Positions 42,912 through 51,448 of a stretch of 64,000 bases of DNA are shown here, one piece after another; within the stretch, counting starts at the first letter, position 1; every line of letters begins with the position of its first letter. This DNA comes from Mycolicibacterium sp. CH28. Lineage in GTDB: Bacteria; Actinomycetota; Actinomycetes; Mycobacteriales; Mycobacteriaceae. The position numbers and the translations under genes are program-made. The stretch is taken from NCBI RefSeq assembly GCF_004745805.1, contig NZ_SRLQ01000005.1, forward strand, positions 310,001-374,000. The letters run 5' to 3'. A model generated the notes under the pieces. That model ran no database searches and was not told the DNA's origin. It worked only from the letters and a program-made list of their open reading frames with translations.

Positions 42912-43936
42912 AGGGCACTATTCTCGTCGCGACAGCCGGGCAGGGTGTGTTACGCAGCAGCGACGACGGCGGCACCTGGAGCCGCATTCCCCTCGAGCAG
43001 GGCCTGGAGTTCGATTCAGTGGTGCGGGCCCTTGCCGTGCACCCCGATCAGCCGCACGTCGTCTATGCCGGTGCCGATGTCGGCCTCGGTCGCAGCGAGG
43101 ACGCTGGAACTCGCTGGAGCCGAGTCGATTCGCCATTCAATGACCAGCAGGTCTGGTCGATCGCCATCGACCCCCTCGATCCGGATGCCATGACCGTCGG
43201 CACCGGCGCGCCATCTAGGGCCGTGTTGTACCGCACTCACGACGCCGGCGTCACCTGGAACCGGTTGTCCCCGGAACTCCCGGAGCGATGCGCGGGAGTG
43301 AGCAAGCCGCGCATCCTGACGATCGCCTACGACCACGTCGACGGCAAGTCGGTCTGGTTCGGCGTCGAAGAGGGTGGGCTGTGGCGCAGCCGAAACCGCG
43401 GAGACGACTGGGAGCGACTCGACGGCTCGGAAGACACGCTTCCGGACGGCGTCACCAACTCCGACGTGCACTGCATCGTGGTCGTCGACGGCCCACCGAA
43501 GACCATCGTCGTGGTAGTCGTCAATGCCCTCTTCGTCAGTCAGGACGACGGGCTGACGTGGAAGCGGACCGGAACCAAGTCGACCTGGGGCATCTACTAC
43601 ACCCGCTTGGTGGCCCGCATTCCCGGCACCAACTCCCTGCTGCTGGGAATCGGCGACGGAACGCCCGGCACGACCACACGGATCTTCCGATCCGACGACC
43701 TCACCCAGACCTGGTCCGAGGCCACCCTGGACACCCCGGCGTCCTCGACGGTCTGGGCATTCGGCCAGCACGCCAGCGATCCGGACCTGGTGTTCGCAGG
43801 TACCAAGTACGGCAACCTGTTCCGCTCCACGGACGGTGGCCGCAGCTTCGTCAAGGAATGGCGGGACTTCCCCGAGATCACCGACGTGGCCTGGACCCCA
43901 GCTGTTGCCGCCGATCCACCCACCGCCCAGCACTAA
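42908..43936 (+). CDS. BNR-repeat beta-propeller protein (sialidase/VPS10-like)
   Basis: A 342-residue protein built of repeated BNR (Asp-box) motifs: SSDDGGTW, SEDAGTRW, THDAGVTW, SRNRGDDW, SQDDGLTW, SDDLTQTW and STDGGRSF, one per propeller blade. No signal peptide is seen, and no sialidase catalytic Arg triad or Tyr is obvious, so it may be a binding or lyase-like propeller rather than a sialidase. ATG 42908 (MKGTILVATAGQGVL). It is the first intact gene of the set running to 45920, 22 bases before the VOC gene. Confidence 0.8.
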   Translation: MKGTILVATAGQGVLRSSDDGGTWSRIPLEQGLEFDSVVRALAVHPDQPHVVYAGADVGLGRSEDAGTRWSRVDSPFNDQQVWSIAIDPLDPDAMTVGTGAPSRAVLYRTHDAGVTWNRLSPELPERCAGVSKPRILTIAYDHVDGKSVWFGVEEGGLWRSRNRGDDWERLDGSEDTLPDGVTNSDVHCIVVVDGPPKTIVVVVVNALFVSQDDGLTWKRTGTKSTWGIYYTRLVARIPGTNSLLLGIGDGTPGTTTRIFRSDDLTQTWSEATLDTPASSTVWAFGQHASDPDLVFAGTKYGNLFRSTDGGRSFVKEWRDFPEITDVAWTPAVAADPPTAQH

Positions 43937-43958
43937 ACCCAACCGAAGTGGAGCCATC

Positions 43959-44441
43959 ATGACCGAGACCGATCCACCGACCACCGTCACACCCGTCGTC
44001 GTGCGCACCCACCTGTCGCTGCTCGTCCGCGACCCCGAAGCCTCGGCGCAGTGGTTCGCCGACGTGCTGGGCATGAAGATCACCGCCCGAGGGCCGCAAT
44101 GGGTGTTCCTGTCATTCGGGCGCAAGCACCACGACCTCGCCCTGATCCGCGCCGAGGAGGGCGCTCAGCGGGGCGGGCTCGGACTCCAACACTACGGCCT
44201 CGAGATCGCGGGGGACGTCGACGAGTTGCGTCGGCTCTACGCGATGCTGCTGTCCAAAGGGGTCGAAGTGGTCAAGACCACCGACCACCGGGTCGGAATC
44301 GGGTTGTACTTCGAGGATCCCGACGGCAACCGCTTCGAGTTCTTCTCCGAGACCGTCACCGACGACGCCGAGGGACGGCGTGTGCTGGGCGAACACAATG
44401 CCCCCAGCACGCCCATCGAACTCACACCGCTCTACACCTAA
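43959..44441 (+). CDS. VOC-superfamily dioxygenase-like protein
   Basis: A 160-residue vicinal-oxygen-chelate protein resembling extradiol ring-cleavage dioxygenases. Metal ligands likely include His in VVRTHLSLLVRDPEASAQW, His in GLQHYGLEIAG and Glu in YFEDPDGNRFEFFSE, the typical late Glu. ATG 43959 (MTETDPPTTVT). It is short, as a single-domain form. With the alpha/beta-hydrolase two genes later it could cleave and hydrolyse a ring compound, but no substrate is evident. Confidence 0.78.
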   Translation: MTETDPPTTVTPVVVRTHLSLLVRDPEASAQWFADVLGMKITARGPQWVFLSFGRKHHDLALIRAEEGAQRGGLGLQHYGLEIAGDVDELRRLYAMLLSKGVEVVKTTDHRVGIGLYFEDPDGNRFEFFSETVTDDAEGRRVLGEHNAPSTPIELTPLYT

Positions 44442-44473
44442 CCCCAACTCCGTCCGAAGGATCGACCAACACC

Positions 44474-45076
44474 ATGCCCACCCCTAATTTCGGCGCCTAC
44501 CACATCCGCAAGTGGTTCACGCACGTCGAGGATGCCCTCGCCAACGAGACGGGTCAGCTTCACGACGGACTCTCCTTGCGCAAGTTCGTCGTCTCCGCAG
44601 CCATCCACAACCCCTATGCCCATCGCTTCAGCGTCGACCTCGGTGATGTGGTCGACAGATCGGACGAGCTGGGCCGCGAGTTCGGCCGCCGCGCCGCGGA
44701 GATCGCCGGTGACGTCGCGGTCCAGAGCTACGGAAAGGCGGCCATCGTCGGGATCGGCGGCGAGTACGAACACGGGAATGCCTTCCTGACACAGACTTTC
44801 GCCGATCCCGTCCGCAAAGCTATCGGTGGTGGCAAGTCGTGGGTGCCGTCGACGGGTAAAGTCGCCGGACCGGGCGCGACGATCGACATTCCGCTGGCGC
44901 ACAAGGACGCGCTGTACGTGCGCTCCCACTACGACACGGTGTCGGTCAGCTACGGCGACGCGCCGCGCGCCGACGAGGTGGTCATCGCGTTCGCATTCGC
45001 GTCACGGGGACGATTGCATGCCCGACTCGGCGGACTCGACGCCGCCGACGTCCGCGGCGACGACGGTCTGCACTGA
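44474..45076 (+). CDS. AA_synth-like (PF06684-type) protein
   Basis: A 200-residue protein that looks like the 'amino acid synthesis' family: RKWFTHVEDALANETGQ near the start, then IVGIGGEYEHGNAFLTQTFA and KSWVPSTGKVAGPGATIDIP, and 'VIAFAFASRGRLHARLGG'. The family name reflects an early weak link and its enzyme activity is not established. It lies between the VOC and hydrolase genes, 4 bases before the hydrolase start, so the four genes from 42908 likely form one operon. Confidence 0.65.
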   Translation: MPTPNFGAYHIRKWFTHVEDALANETGQLHDGLSLRKFVVSAAIHNPYAHRFSVDLGDVVDRSDELGREFGRRAAEIAGDVAVQSYGKAAIVGIGGEYEHGNAFLTQTFADPVRKAIGGGKSWVPSTGKVAGPGATIDIPLAHKDALYVRSHYDTVSVSYGDAPRADEVVIAFAFASRGRLHARLGGLDAADVRGDDGLH

Positions 45077-45080
45077 AGTC

Positions 45081-45920
45081 ATGGCAGCGCCAGTGAGCAC
45101 CGACCTTGTCGTCAACGGCCTCAGGTTGCGCCACCTGGATTGGGGCGCAGCAACATCGCCTCCGGTCCTCGCGCTGCACGGGCTGCGCAGCTACGCGCAC
45201 ACCTGGGATGTGCTCGCAGAGGCGTTGGCAGGCAGCCATCGAGTGATCGCGCCGGACTTCCGCGGACGCGGCAACAGCGAATGGGACCCCGCGCGGGACT
45301 ACTTCACGAATGCCTACGTCTGCGACATCGAAGCGCTGGTCGATCGCTTGGATCTGCAGACCTTCGCCATCATCGGGCATTCGATGGGCGGAGCGGTCGC
45401 TTACGCCTACGCTGCCCGCCATCCCAACCGGGTGAGCGCATTGGTCATCGAAGACATCGGCCCGGGATCGTCGACTGCGTCCGGCGGAGCCGAGCGTATC
45501 GTCCGCGAAATGCGCAACACTCCGGGTGATTTCGCATCACTGGACGCTGCGCGTGCGTACTGGCGCAGCATCCGGCCTGCGATCAGCGAGCAGGCCCTAG
45601 CCTCCCGTGTGACCAACACCGTCCGCGATGCCGGTGACGGACGATGGGTGTGGCAGATGGACATGCAGGGCATCGCCGCGGCTCGACTGGCCGGGGACCC
45701 TGCCGGGCCGGTTGACCTGTGGGAGTGTGTGGAGTCGCTGCGCTGCCCCACCTTGGTGATCCGCGGCGCCGACTCGGACTTTCTGCCGGAGTACATCTGC
45801 ACCGAAATGGCGGCGCGACAACCGCTGTTGCGCTGGACCGCGGTGCCCGACGCCGGCCACTACGTGCACGACGACGCCCCCGAGACGTTCGCACGGTTGG
45901 TGGCCGACTTCCTAGGGTGA
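45081..45920 (+). CDS. Alpha/beta-hydrolase, possible C-C bond hydrolase
   Basis: A 279-residue hydrolase: oxyanion strand PPVLALHGLRSYAHTWDVL, DFRGRGNSEWDPARDY, nucleophile elbow GHSMGGAVAYAYA, an acidic residue in VIRGADSDFLPEY and His in DAGHYVHDDAPETF. The layout fits meta-cleavage-product hydrolases or haloalkane-type esterases. ATG 45081 (MAAPVSTDLVVNGLRLRHL). It is the last gene of the 42908-45920 set, and together with the VOC gene suggests a ring-cleavage pathway. Confidence 0.83.
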   Translation: MAAPVSTDLVVNGLRLRHLDWGAATSPPVLALHGLRSYAHTWDVLAEALAGSHRVIAPDFRGRGNSEWDPARDYFTNAYVCDIEALVDRLDLQTFAIIGHSMGGAVAYAYAARHPNRVSALVIEDIGPGSSTASGGAERIVREMRNTPGDFASLDAARAYWRSIRPAISEQALASRVTNTVRDAGDGRWVWQMDMQGIAAARLAGDPAGPVDLWECVESLRCPTLVIRGADSDFLPEYICTEMAARQPLLRWTAVPDAGHYVHDDAPETFARLVADFLG

Positions 45921-46286
45921 TGCGGTCGCGATCAGGAGTTCCGGCCCGGGAGATAACACTCATCTGGACGGCATCGTCTGGCAGTACGCAATGATGCTGC
46001 GCCCGAACGCCGATACCGAGTCTCGCCATGATGAGCAGCACCGTTCCGATCGAACGGAAGAACACCAGCAGCATGACGCAGATAGCCGTCAGGGTCAAAC
46101 GCTGCGTACCCATCAGCCCTCATGCCCGCCGAGCCGGACACCAAGACATCCATACTCACCGCGGGAGTTACAGGCCTGGCTCTCGGGGCCTGATTGCGTT
46201 CTGGCAGTGGAGGAAACGCCGACAAATTGGCGCGCCACTCCCGCCGACGAGCAGGATTATTGAGGCAGGGCGCACGTCGCGTGCGG
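45921..46286. other. Tail-to-tail intergenic region
   Basis: About 366 bases between the hydrolase and the DUF1524 gene, which converge. No terminator hairpin or gene is obvious; overlapping open frames here have no family resemblance. It marks the border between accessory genes and the conserved recG-leuC block. Confidence 0.4.
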
Positions 46287-46994
46287 TCAGCCGGCTGGGC
46301 AGGTAGCCGCCGCCTCGCGCAGTTCGCCGGCCGAGGCCTCGTCCACCGGTAGCGAGTAGCCGCGCAGCACGGCGATGAACTGGATGGCGTACTGGCACCA
46401 GAACGCATGGTTGGGCGGCATCCAGGTCGCCGGGGGCTGATCACCCTTGTCCTGGTTGACCTGACCTGCCACCGCCAGCAGATTGGCCGGGTCATTGGCG
46501 AAGCGAATCCGCATGGCGTCCGGCCAGTCTCGCGCGCCCATGTCCCATGCGTAGGCCAGTGGCACCAGGTGGTCGATCTGCACCGCCGCACCGACCTGGG
46601 CCCCGCGGGTGAACGGGACCGTCGCACTGGTGTACGGATCGTGCAGCACTCCGTTGGCCACGGCCTGGGGGCAGCGTTTGGTCGACACGTAGGTCTTGTC
46701 GATGAGATCGCGGTCGAGGATGTCGTCGCGGGTGTCGCAGCCGTTGTGTCCACCCGGCGCGCTGTTGTCGTCGGTCCAGGCATCCCCGAAGGCCGCCCGG
46801 CGGTAGTCGTAGCCCCGGACCCGCTGCGGGATGATCACCAGACCGTCGAGCACGTCGGTGCCCGGTGCCACCGTCGGCACGTCGGCGCGGGCGACCTCCG
46901 GGTCGGGACCAGCTGTCGAGGACAGCACCTGCGCCGCCACGATCACCGACAGTGCCGTGATCACCGCCAGCCAGATCAGCTGCCGGCGTCTCAT
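46287..46994 (-). CDS. Secreted/anchored DUF1524 (HNH nuclease-fold) protein
   Basis: A 235-residue protein: N-terminal hydrophobic segment (IWLAVITALSVIVAAQVL) that is a signal or anchor, then the DUF1524 domain with AAVQIDHLVPLAYAWDMGAR (the HNH-like His/Asp), ANDPANLLAVAGQVNQDKGD and 'ATWMPPNHAFWCQYAIQFIA'. This matches the exported Rv2972c-type protein beside recG in M. tuberculosis, from memory. ATG 46994 overlaps the recG stop (ATGA). The domain has a nuclease-like fold; whether it cuts DNA outside the cell is unknown. Confidence 0.8.
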   Translation of the reverse strand: MRRRQLIWLAVITALSVIVAAQVLSSTAGPDPEVARADVPTVAPGTDVLDGLVIIPQRVRGYDYRRAAFGDAWTDDNSAPGGHNGCDTRDDILDRDLIDKTYVSTKRCPQAVANGVLHDPYTSATVPFTRGAQVGAAVQIDHLVPLAYAWDMGARDWPDAMRIRFANDPANLLAVAGQVNQDKGDQPPATWMPPNHAFWCQYAIQFIAVLRGYSLPVDEASAGELREAAATCPAG

Positions 46995-49207
46995 GCCTTG
47001 TCCAGATAGTCGATTCGGTCGGTGCCGGTGAACTGTCCGGCGAGGATCGCCATACCCTTGTCGTCGGGGTTGCGGGCATACATCGACTGGGCCAACTCCC
47101 GCGCGTCCGTGATGACGTCGAGATGGTCGGCCAGCGATAGGAACCGCAGCGTGATGGGGCGCCCGGATTGGTTGAGCCCCAGCACATCTCCCTCGCGGCG
47201 CTCCTGCAGATCCAGATCGGCCAACGCGAACCCGTCGAGGGTGCCCGCGACCGCGGTCAACCTCGCGCCCGCCTTGGAGCCCTCGGGCAGCTTGGTCGCC
47301 AGCAGGCACAGGCTGGCGTGCGCCCCACGCCCGATCCGGCCGCGCAGCTGGTGCAGCTGGCTGATGCCGAACCGGTCGGCGTCCATCACCACCATCATGG
47401 TGGCGTTGGGCACGTCCACGCCGACCTCGATGACGGTGGTGCACACCAGAACGTCGATGTCCCCGGCTCGAAACGCCGCCATCACCGCGTCCTTCTCGTC
47501 GGCGGGTAGCCGCCCGTGCATCAGGCCCAGCCGCAGCCCCGCCAACGCTCCGTGCCGCAGCCGCTCGTAGAGGGCGACGACGGTTTCAGCGGGCGGACCG
47601 GCTTGTTCACCGGTGGGCTTGTCATCCTCGTCGATGCGCGAGGCCACGACATAGGCTTGCCGCCCGGCGCCGACCTCCTCGTTGATCCGCGCCCAGGCCC
47701 TGGCCAGCCACTGCGGCTTGTCGGTGATGAAGATCGTGTTCGTGGTGATCGGCTGGCGCCCGCGCGGCAGCTCGCGCAATGTCGAGGTCTCCAGATCGCC
47801 GTAGACCGTGAGCGCGACGGTACGCGGGATAGGCGTCGCCGTCATCACCAGCAGGTGCGGGGTCAGACCTTGGGGGGCCTTGGCGCGCAACCGGTCTCGC
47901 TGTTCTACACCAAAGCGGTGCTGCTCGTCGACGACGACGAAACCGAGTTGCTTGAACTCGACGGCGTCCTGCAACAGCGCGTGGGTGCCGATGACGATGC
48001 CGGCCTCCCCCGAGGCCACCTCGTCACGCACCTGACGCTTCTGCGCCGCCGACATCGACCCGGTCAGCAGTGCGACCCGCGTCGCCCCCTCCGCCCCGCC
48101 GAGTTGGCCGGCCATCGCCAACGGACCCAACACCGCTCGGATCGACTGGGCATGCTGGGCGGCAAGGACTTCCGTCGGAGCCAATAACGCGCACTGGTAG
48201 CCGGCGTCGACCATCTGCAGCATCGCCAGCACCGACACGATCGTCTTGCCGGAACCGACCTCGCCCTGCAACAACCGGTTCATCGGCTTGGTCGCGGCCA
48301 ACTCCTCAGTGACCACCCCGAGCACCTCGCGCTGGCCCGCGGTCAGCTCGAAGGGCATCCGCTGCATCAGAGCGGCGGCCAGACCGTCGTCACGGTACGG
48401 CGCGGGCGGCCCGGATTCGGACAACTCGCCGTGCCGGCGTCCAGCCAGCGCCCACTGCATGCCGACGGCCTCGTCGAAGGTCAGCCGCTCGCGCGCGGCC
48501 TCCCGCTCGGCTTCTTTCTCAGCCACGTGGATGGCGCGCAGCGCCTCGTCCTCGGAAACCAAACCACGCTGGCGCACAACACCTTTGGGCAAAGGATCGG
48601 GGATCGGGTCGAGCACCGCAAGCACCTGCTGGACACAGGCGTAGATGTCCCAGCTCTGTAGCTTGGAGCTGGCCGCGTAGATCGGAAAGAAGTCCCGCTC
48701 GAAGGCCGCCATCGACAATTCGCCGCTCTGGGACGTCGAGGAGTCGGCGATCGCCTTGAGCGACTTGCTGCCGAACACCCGCCCCTTCGGCGACTCCAGA
48801 ACCAGGAAGTCTGGGTGGGTCAGTTGCATGTTGCTCTTGAAGAAGCCGACCTCGCCGGACAACATCAGGCGCACGCCTTCCACCAATTCCTTCTTCAGGT
48901 ACTTGGCGTTGAAGAACGTCGCAGTGACCTTCCGACGCCCCTTGCCCAACGTGATCACCAGGTATTCGCGCTTGGGCTGGCGATTGGTCCAACGAACTTC
49001 GGCCTTGTCGATCTCGCCGACCAGGGTGATGTGCTCACCCTCCTCGGGCGGCACCTCGTCCTCGCCCCACACCGACATCCCATGGATGTACTTGCGTGGG
49101 TAGTGCCGCAGCAGGTCGTCGACGGTGCGGATGGCGAACACCTCGTCGAGAAGGCCCGCCGCCTTGCCGCCGAGGATGCCGTCCAGCCGGTCGGTGAGGC
49201 CGACCAT
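46991..49207 (-). CDS. recG: ATP-dependent DNA helicase RecG
   Basis: A 738-residue superfamily 2 helicase that rewinds stalled replication forks and Holliday junctions. An OB wedge domain (about residues 60-150) is followed by helicase motif I GEVGSGKTIVSVLA, motif II VVVDEQHRFG (DEQH), motif III VMTATPIPRT and motif VI QLRGRIGRG, and then the TRG-like region LDGFALADLDLQERREGDVL. Start ATG 49207 directly follows the DAK gene stop (TAAATG). The 3' end overlaps the DUF1524 start. A housekeeping repair gene, intact. Confidence 0.95.
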   Translation of the reverse strand: MVGLTDRLDGILGGKAAGLLDEVFAIRTVDDLLRHYPRKYIHGMSVWGEDEVPPEEGEHITLVGEIDKAEVRWTNRQPKREYLVITLGKGRRKVTATFFNAKYLKKELVEGVRLMLSGEVGFFKSNMQLTHPDFLVLESPKGRVFGSKSLKAIADSSTSQSGELSMAAFERDFFPIYAASSKLQSWDIYACVQQVLAVLDPIPDPLPKGVVRQRGLVSEDEALRAIHVAEKEAEREAARERLTFDEAVGMQWALAGRRHGELSESGPPAPYRDDGLAAALMQRMPFELTAGQREVLGVVTEELAATKPMNRLLQGEVGSGKTIVSVLAMLQMVDAGYQCALLAPTEVLAAQHAQSIRAVLGPLAMAGQLGGAEGATRVALLTGSMSAAQKRQVRDEVASGEAGIVIGTHALLQDAVEFKQLGFVVVDEQHRFGVEQRDRLRAKAPQGLTPHLLVMTATPIPRTVALTVYGDLETSTLRELPRGRQPITTNTIFITDKPQWLARAWARINEEVGAGRQAYVVASRIDEDDKPTGEQAGPPAETVVALYERLRHGALAGLRLGLMHGRLPADEKDAVMAAFRAGDIDVLVCTTVIEVGVDVPNATMMVVMDADRFGISQLHQLRGRIGRGAHASLCLLATKLPEGSKAGARLTAVAGTLDGFALADLDLQERREGDVLGLNQSGRPITLRFLSLADHLDVITDARELAQSMYARNPDDKGMAILAGQFTGTDRIDYLDKA

Positions 49208-50854
49208 TTACTCCACCCCGATCAGCAGCGCATCACCGCGGTGGCCGGTGCGATACGTCGCCAGCTCGATACCGGGGTGGCGGCGGTGAATGTGTTCGGT
49301 CAGCGCGTCGGTGACGGCGGCGTCGGTGCCGGCGCCGACCAGCACGGTCACCAGTTCGCCACCCGCGACCAAGAGCAAGTCGATCAACCCGACGCCCGCC
49401 CCGGCCACATCGTCGGCGACCACCAGCACCTCGTCGCCTGCGATGCCAAGACCGTCACCCGGCTGGCAGGTGCCGGCCCAGGTCAGGGCCTGCTCGGTGG
49501 CGATGCGCACCGAACCGTGCCGCGCCGCGGCGGCGGCCCTGGCCATCGCGTACCCGTCGTCGACGGCCTGCCGGTCGGCGTCATGGACCGCCAGCGCCGC
49601 CAGGCCCTGGACCATCGATCCGGTCGGCAAGGCGACCACGTCGATGCCCCAGCCGATCGCGGCCGTGCACCCGGCCACCAGTTCCTCGGCTGCGATGTAG
49701 CCGTTCGGCAGCACCATCACCTGGGCGGCGCCGGTGTCGACCAGCGCGCGAAGCAGCTGGTGGGCACTGACCCCGTTGGCAGGATCGGCCAGCGCCGGGT
49801 CCGGGCGCAGCACACAGGCGCCCTCCTGGCTGAACAACTCCTCGGCGCCGTCACCGTCGACAACGCCCAGGACCGCGCGATCCCGGCTCCAACTGCCCGA
49901 GGCGAGCCGGGACGCGCCCGTGCTGAGCACCGAGATCTGGATCCGGCTGACCGCGCCGGCCGCCAGACCGGCCTCCACGGCCGCGCCCGCGTCGTCGGTG
50001 TGCACGTGCACGGAGTGCCGATCGCTGGCCGAGGCGGCGATGGCCACCGAATCCCCGAGTTCCTCCAGCCGCACGCGCAACCGGTCCAGGGCAGTCGAGT
50101 CGCATTCGCCGAGCAGGTACATCACCTCGAATTGCAGGGGGGCCGCTTCGGCGGCAGTGCTTTCGGACCGGTGCGGCCCCGGCACGTAGGCCCGGCGGTG
50201 CGGTGTGTGTCCGCAGACGGTGGTGATCAACGCGTCGAGCAGCACCAGCAGGCCGCGGCCCCCGGCGTCGACAACGCCGGCATCGGCCAGCACGTCGAGC
50301 TGCTGCGGGGTGCGCTCCAGAGCGACCACCGCGGCATCGGCGCCGGCGGCCAGCGCATCCCCCAGTCCGGCGCCCTGGGCCGCGCCGTGTTCGACCGCAT
50401 CGGCGACGGCCTGCAGCACCGACACGATGGTTCCGGCCACCAGCTGCCCACCCATCGACGACACCACCAGCCCCACCGCGTGGCGCAGCGCCGCCCCGAG
50501 CAAGACGGCATCGATGTCGGCCAGGGAGCCTTCGGTGTCGACACCGGCCGAGGCCGTCACGTCGGCCAGGCCGCGCAGGATCTGCGACAGGATTACCCCG
50601 GAATTGCCGCGGGCACCGTGCAGCGCTCCTTCGGACAACGCGGCGGCTACCTGGCTGACATCACCGGAGTCGACCGCCGAGTTCGCTTCGACGAGGGCCG
50701 AGCGCATGGTGAACAACAGGTTGGTGCCGGTGTCGGAATCGGCCACCGGAAACACGTTGAGCCGATTGATCTCGTCGGTGTGGGTGATCAGGTCGCCGAC
50801 GGCGGTATGCGCCCAGTCACGCAAGGCCGAAGCGTCCAGCCGTCGGTCCGGCAT
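49208..50854 (-). CDS. DAK2-domain, FakA/DhaL-like kinase
   Basis: A 548-residue protein. The N-terminal DAK2/DhaL domain has DEINRLNVFPVADSDTGTNL, with the Asp residues that bind Mg-ATP, and 'GARGNSGVILSQILRGLADV'. The C-terminal half is the FakA-type extension (AQVMVLPNGYIAAEELVAGC and 'GEVLVVADDV'-like strands). Relatives bind fatty-acid-loaded partners (FakB) to phosphorylate fatty acids; in mycobacteria the homologue is Rv2974c. ATG 50854 (MPDRRLDASALRDW) has GGAGG 5 bases upstream. It is the gene before recG on the same strand. Confidence 0.85.
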   Translation of the reverse strand: MPDRRLDASALRDWAHTAVGDLITHTDEINRLNVFPVADSDTGTNLLFTMRSALVEANSAVDSGDVSQVAAALSEGALHGARGNSGVILSQILRGLADVTASAGVDTEGSLADIDAVLLGAALRHAVGLVVSSMGGQLVAGTIVSVLQAVADAVEHGAAQGAGLGDALAAGADAAVVALERTPQQLDVLADAGVVDAGGRGLLVLLDALITTVCGHTPHRRAYVPGPHRSESTAAEAAPLQFEVMYLLGECDSTALDRLRVRLEELGDSVAIAASASDRHSVHVHTDDAGAAVEAGLAAGAVSRIQISVLSTGASRLASGSWSRDRAVLGVVDGDGAEELFSQEGACVLRPDPALADPANGVSAHQLLRALVDTGAAQVMVLPNGYIAAEELVAGCTAAIGWGIDVVALPTGSMVQGLAALAVHDADRQAVDDGYAMARAAAAARHGSVRIATEQALTWAGTCQPGDGLGIAGDEVLVVADDVAGAGVGLIDLLLVAGGELVTVLVGAGTDAAVTDALTEHIHRRHPGIELATYRTGHRGDALLIGVE

Positions 50855-51130
50855 CGGCACCTCCTCGCGATCCCTGGCACACCACACGGCTCCGTCGCGC
50901 CAGCCTATCCAGTACGCCTGACAGTTCGACGTCACCGCGACCCACTCCGGTCCGATCATCCGATCGGTGCAGGTCAGCGGAATTCTAGGGGGGTCCGATC
51001 GTGCCGGTGACCGGCGCGGGCGGGGCGCATTTTGGTGTTCAGTTCACCGGCCGGTTATCCTAGTCAGGTTGTCGGGTCACCCGTCGCCCGGTCGTTGGCC
51101 CCCCTTGACTACTGATTTGAGGAGTTCTAC

Positions 51131-51325
51131 ATGGCTGCCGTGTGCGATATCTGCGCAAAGGGCCCCGGCTTCGGCAAGTCGGTGTCGCATTCCCACCGCC
51201 GGACCAATCGCCGGTGGAACCCGAACATCCAGACCGTGCACGCCGTGACCCGTCCCGGCGGCAACAAGCAGCGCATCAACGTCTGCACCTCGTGCTTGAA
51301 GGCCGGCAAGGTCACCCGCGGCTAG
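51131..51325 (+). CDS. rpmB: 50S ribosomal protein bL28, zinc-binding form
   Basis: A 64-residue ribosomal protein with the zinc-type cysteine pairs CDIC near the start and CTSC near the end (C+ form), plus SHSHRRTNRRWNPNIQTVHA. The C+ form is typically expressed under zinc-replete conditions; mycobacteria also carry C- paralogues. The start ATG 51131 is preceded by TGAGGAG. The promoter region upstream (50960-51130) shows a TTATCCTAG-like -10 around 51054. It diverges from the DAK/recG operon. Confidence 0.95.
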   Translation: MAAVCDICAKGPGFGKSVSHSHRRTNRRWNPNIQTVHAVTRPGGNKQRINVCTSCLKAGKVTRG

Positions 51326-51363
51326 TTCGCGTTCCTCTCCTACCTTCTTCTTCCTTCGCCTTA

Positions 51364-51399
51364 CCTTCTTCGCCCAAACCGACGTCTGGGCGAAGAAGG
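51364..51399 (+). terminator. Stem-loop terminator after rpmB
   Basis: CCTTCTTCGCCCA (51364-51376) pairs with TGGGCGAAGAAGG (51387-51399), 13 perfect base pairs with a 10-base loop. It lies between the converging rpmB and ung genes and can serve both. Confidence 0.75.
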
Positions 51400-51448
51400 T
51401 CGAGACGAGCACGGCACGCCGTCGATCTCGACGTTGACTATGCAGCCC

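Noticed and set aside
48815..51010. A very long + strand open frame (about 730 codons) opposite recG and the DAK gene
   Set aside because: It mirrors the third-position GC bias of the minus-strand genes. RecG and the DAK2 protein have clear motifs on the minus strand.
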